This document shows positions 61,263 to 64,000 of a DNA stretch of 64,000 nt, in pieces. The position numbers and the translations under genes were made by a program. This DNA comes from Strigamia acuminata (taxonomy: Eukaryota; Arthropoda; Chilopoda; Geophilomorpha; Linotaeniidae). The stretch covers positions 33,196,427 to 33,260,426 of the forward strand of contig OX442315.1 in NCBI GenBank assembly GCA_949358305.1, written 5' to 3'. The notes below the pieces were generated by a model, which was not told the origin of the DNA, ran no database searches, and saw only the letters and a list, made by a program, of their open reading frames with translations. How positions within the stretch are numbered: the first letter of the stretch is position 1; each line of letters opens with the position of its first letter.

Positions 61263-62064
61263 AGTGTTGTTAGTGCAATTGAATATTCATTCCACTTCCA
61301 GTTAGATATTCAAAACACTGCTACTACGAGCATGTGACACAGTACCTATGCACATGGCTATACAACGAGCGAAACATTACATCAACACTGAAAGCTGTTA
61401 TTTAATGCTACAATGCCATCTACAAACATACGCTCCATTTCAAAAGTTGAACAAGTTGTTAAAGAATGAGGTATGATTATTTTAAAGATTAAAAATTACT
61501 ATTAATTTAACTTTTAGCTACGAAATAAATTTTCAAAAATTAAAACCCAACATGTCAACTGATAATTACACCTTTAATTTTCGTCTGATTTATTTTTATT
61601 TGTTTCAAAATGAAACGTTGGTGACAAATACCGATGTTTCAAAAGTTTAACAATTTGCAGATATTTGCATATACCGGTATGTGGCGTAAATACCATTTGC
61701 TTTCAATCCTTTTTGAAGCATTCTTCATGAGAAGATGTTCATATTTCCAAGCTTCATTTTCCAGTCAATGTTTTTATTGACTTTACATTGGATTTTGTAG
61801 ATGCGAAATAAAGCGATATTACTCAAAACTTTAGAGTCAACTGACTTTAATTCTGAACTTAATTGTCAAGGTTGCTAAGCAATCAGCTTGGCAACTACAA
61901 TGAATTGCATACAAGAATAGATAATTGAATTTCAAAACAAATAGAGTAGTATATTGATTTTAATATTTCTAGCAAGAGATTACAAATGGCTGAGATTTTA
62001 GTTTGTAACAGTTTTAAACAACCATTACGTACTTTGGATACGTAGTTTCTACTAGACATAAAAA

Positions 62065-62990
62065 ATGGGTCAAGGCAAACAATTAACAATGCAAGAAAAG
62101 CAAACCATTTTAGAACACAGACGATTAAGACGATCATTGCAACTCAAAATTAATTCCTAAGAAGAGCTAACCTAACCTAACCCCCTTGACCCCCCCACGA
62201 ACCTAACCTTACTGGTTTTTTTATGTAAACCACTTTTTTGAGCCAGCTTGTCGCTAAAACCTAGGTTTTTGTGTCGCTAAAATGACATGTTCGCTAAAAT
62301 GGGACTTTTTTGGTAAAAATCGCTAAAATGATCGTCGCTAAAATGACTATAACCGATTTCCAGATGTTTGAAATAATACAAGAAGATAAAGGTGTAATCA
62401 AATGTGCAAAAAAACCGATCTGAAGGCCTAAAATTACAAATAAACGAGACCTGTTTGCTTTGAAAACAACAGTGCTTGCGAATAGATTTTCTTCAACTGG
62501 TATTCTTGCTGCCAAATGGGTAAATTGCGTTGAAATAAACACAACACATGAGGACGATTAACGGATTTAAGTTTCAAAAGTCGAGTGCCACAACAGAAAA
62601 CAATGCAAAGTTCGTATTCAGTGGGCTTGCCAACATCGCCAATGGAAAAATGTGACTTTTAGCGATGAATCAATGTTTTGCTTGACAATTGGAGACCAAG
62701 GTGTAAGAATTTGTCATGAGCATGGTTTTTCCCCTGTATTTTAATTTTTTAAATTTTCCATATATCTCAACAAGTTCTTGCGCATACAAGACAAATTTCT
62801 CTCTTCATCTTTGCGCCTTAACACAACGCTCTCCATTCTCATTCCTACAAAAGTAATGGTTTGGGGTTGCTTGTTAGCTAAAGCAGATAGATCAAACAAG
62901 TGCTCGATTCATTTTCTCGCAGTCAACAATATGCTCAGAAAAATGTTGATTGAAGACCAAAATGCGGAAGGAACCATTTCCTTTTAAATA
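62065..62990 (+). pseudogene. Broken Tc1-like transposase
   Basis: Fragments in order: MGQGKQLTMQEKQTILEHRR (DNA-binding N-terminus, from 62065), then an unrelated insert, then RFSSTGILAAKW, then RKQCKVRIQWACQHRQWKNV and TFSDESMFCL (the DES catalytic motif, about 62585-62690), then KVMVWGC and NNMLRKMLIED (about 62855-62955). Stops and frame changes separate them, so it is inactive. No terminal inverted repeat was identified. Confidence 0.75.
62149..62352 (+). mobile_element. TTTTAGCGAC element, 5'-truncated
   Basis: From AATTCCTAAGAAGAGCTAAC onward it follows the middle and right half of the 53791-54030 element: CCCCTTGACCCCCC, CGAACCTAACCTTACT, GGTTTTTGTGTCGCTAAAAT. It sits inside the Tc1-like relic. 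Confidence 0.72.
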
Positions 62991-63042
62991 ATATATCCCT
63001 ATTTACGTATAATATATTTATAACATATTTTAAATAAACAAA

Positions 63043-63194
63043 CATTTATCTTTTCATCACCTTTGCACAACTGTTGAACAGATTGTGTTGATATAATAAA
63101 CGATAAATTAAAACACATTTTCCATGTCTTAATGCACATTCAACGAATAGAAGTAAAGAAAGCATAATAAAAAAGTCCTCAGAAAACCAAGAAA
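63043..63194 (+). promoter_or_regulatory. Conserved block before ACSBG gene 4 ATG
   Basis: ATTTATCTTTTCATCACC and TGCACAACTGTTGAACAGAT, then GCACATTCAACGAATAG and TCCTCAGAAAACCAAGAAAA. The first and last words are closest to gene 1, suggesting genes 1 and 4 share a promoter subtype distinct from genes 2 and 3. Confidence 0.55.
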
Positions 63195-63730
63195 ATGATT
63201 AGCAAACATTTTGTTGAAAATCTAATTGCATCACCATTTATTGACACCTTTACTCCACAGCACCAATTAGGTAATTCTATTTCTAATACGACATTTGCCA
63301 AACTTTGCCAAACTAATACTAAACTTGGCCATGATTATATCATTTTTGCACCTTCCGCTGATATTTTCTCCTAAGTTACTTGTATGCAAATGACATTCAA
63401 GTCAGAAAAAAATAAAATTTGATGAAATTCCAAATAGTAGATAATTGTTCTCATGAAGCAATTAAATTATTTGTAATTTTAGGTCCTGATTATATTATAC
63501 CAACTGCTGAAAATAGATCTTGGAAAGAAGATGGAGCAGTTCATATTAGCCTACCTCCAAATTTGGATCCTAAATACAAACCCGAATCAGTAATTTCAAT
63601 GTTTCGAACGGCGGTTAAAAATAGTCCTAACAGACTTGCATTGACCGTTAAAAGAAATGAAGAAGTATCTACATGGAGTTATACGGACTATTGGCACAGT
63701 GTAAAGGACGTTGCAAAAGGTTTCATAAAA
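63195..63730 (+). CDS. Long-chain acyl-CoA synthetase, ACSBG family, gene 4 (first two exons)
   Basis: Exon 1 is 63195-63270 ([15 protein letters not shown]) and exon 2 is 63483-63730 ([20 protein letters not shown] ... KDVAKGFIK), both the same lengths as in genes 1 and 2 and ending at GTAAGG. The remaining 13 exons would lie beyond 64,000. The frame is intact in what is visible. It could still be a truncated copy. Confidence 0.85.
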
Positions 63731-64000
63731 GTAAGGGCGTTTAATAAAACTACAGTTTTCTAAAAACCAGAACAACAATCCCGATAGCACTTTAGCAGTG
63801 TTTGTATCTCGTTCACTTAAATGTGAACACGTTCAAGTTCACGTTCGTCAACGCGTTCACGTGAACTTAGTTCAAGTTCACAAACTTGAACCAATAGTTC
63901 ACGTTCACTTTTCAAATTTTTTTTTTCAAATTGACAAGTTTTTTGTTCCATTTTGTGCATTGCAGATGGAAAAAACAACTTCTTTTTAGAAAAGCAGTCG
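63731..64000. other. Start of intron 2 of ACSBG gene 4
   Basis: The introns of the sister genes predict exon 3 further right. Contains the GTTCACGTT repeat listed next and an oligo-T run. No exon. Confidence 0.7.
63808..63915 (+). repeat. GTTCACGTTC repeat cluster
   Basis: Many direct and inverted copies of GTTCACGTT, GTTCAAGTTCAC and GTGAAC in about 100 bp. Similar GTTCA-rich units occur in MITE ends of many animals; the superfamily is not identifiable here. Confidence 0.6.

Larger units (their letters stand above)
60147..63042. other. Intergenic region between ACSBG genes 3 and 4
   Basis: Contains the gene 3 3'UTR (AATAAA at 60244), an AGGCGC MITE (60579-61262), the upstream segment shared by the array (about 61275-61440), and a broken Tc1-like transposase (about 62065-62990) interrupted by a TTTTAGCGAC element. 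No intact gene. Confidence 0.7.

Noticed and set aside
39000-64000. Search for the missing DUS1 5' exons on the minus strand
   Set aside because: No segment encoding the conserved LNLGCPQ region was seen by eye, so none is annotated.
1-64000. tRNA and rRNA genes
   Set aside because: I looked for B-box-like GGTTCGAATCC and cloverleaf patterns and found no convincing example.

Overview
This window is animal nuclear DNA, probably from an invertebrate with a fairly large, AT-rich genome. The evidence is spliced genes with GT/AG introns, an intron of about 21.6 kb, dense non-autonomous DNA transposons, a BEL/Pao relic, and protein families typical of metazoans. I cannot name the species. Most open reading frames here are noise. 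The real coding sequence is in short exons that I rebuilt from protein similarity, splice sites and intron phase.

Left part (1-39,000), minus strand. Two exons (3253-3392 and 4517-4637) encode the basic N-terminal region and first SPOUT strand of a TRM10-type tRNA (guanine-N1) methyltransferase, whose catalytic part would lie beyond the left edge. Four exons (7502-7699, 12468-12612, 34186-34397, 38851-38989) encode the middle and later parts of a DUS1-type tRNA-dihydrouridine synthase. The intron between its second and third visible exons spans 12613-34185 and is packed with MITEs. The 5' exons of DUS1 were not found and may lie beyond the plus-strand gene array. Both recognised minus-strand genes are tRNA modification enzymes.

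Right part (39,822-64,000), plus strand. A tandem array of ACSBG ('bubblegum') type long-chain acyl-CoA synthetase genes runs head to tail: three complete 15-exon genes (39952-44149, 46483-52790, 55106-60146) and the first two exons of a fourth (63195 onward). All intron positions and nearly all exon lengths are the same, and each copy has the same block of about 130-150 bp before its ATG. The AMP-binding loop, YGLSE motif, TGD/GRIKE region and C-terminal lysine motif are intact in all three complete copies, which should activate fatty acids to acyl-CoAs.

Mobile DNA is the other theme. I recognise a MITE with AGGCGC ends and A-n-T 3-bp target duplications (two nearly identical 751-bp copies and a 684-bp copy), several TA-flanked foldback families, hAT-like MITEs with 8-bp target duplications, a piggyBac-like foldback in TTAA, a mariner-like foldback with two 290-bp arms, a complete 989-bp TRIM retrotransposon with 185-bp LTRs, a broken BEL/Pao gag and a broken Tc1-like transposase. 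One insertion supplies the last codons, the stop and a poly(A) signal of the first ACSBG gene.
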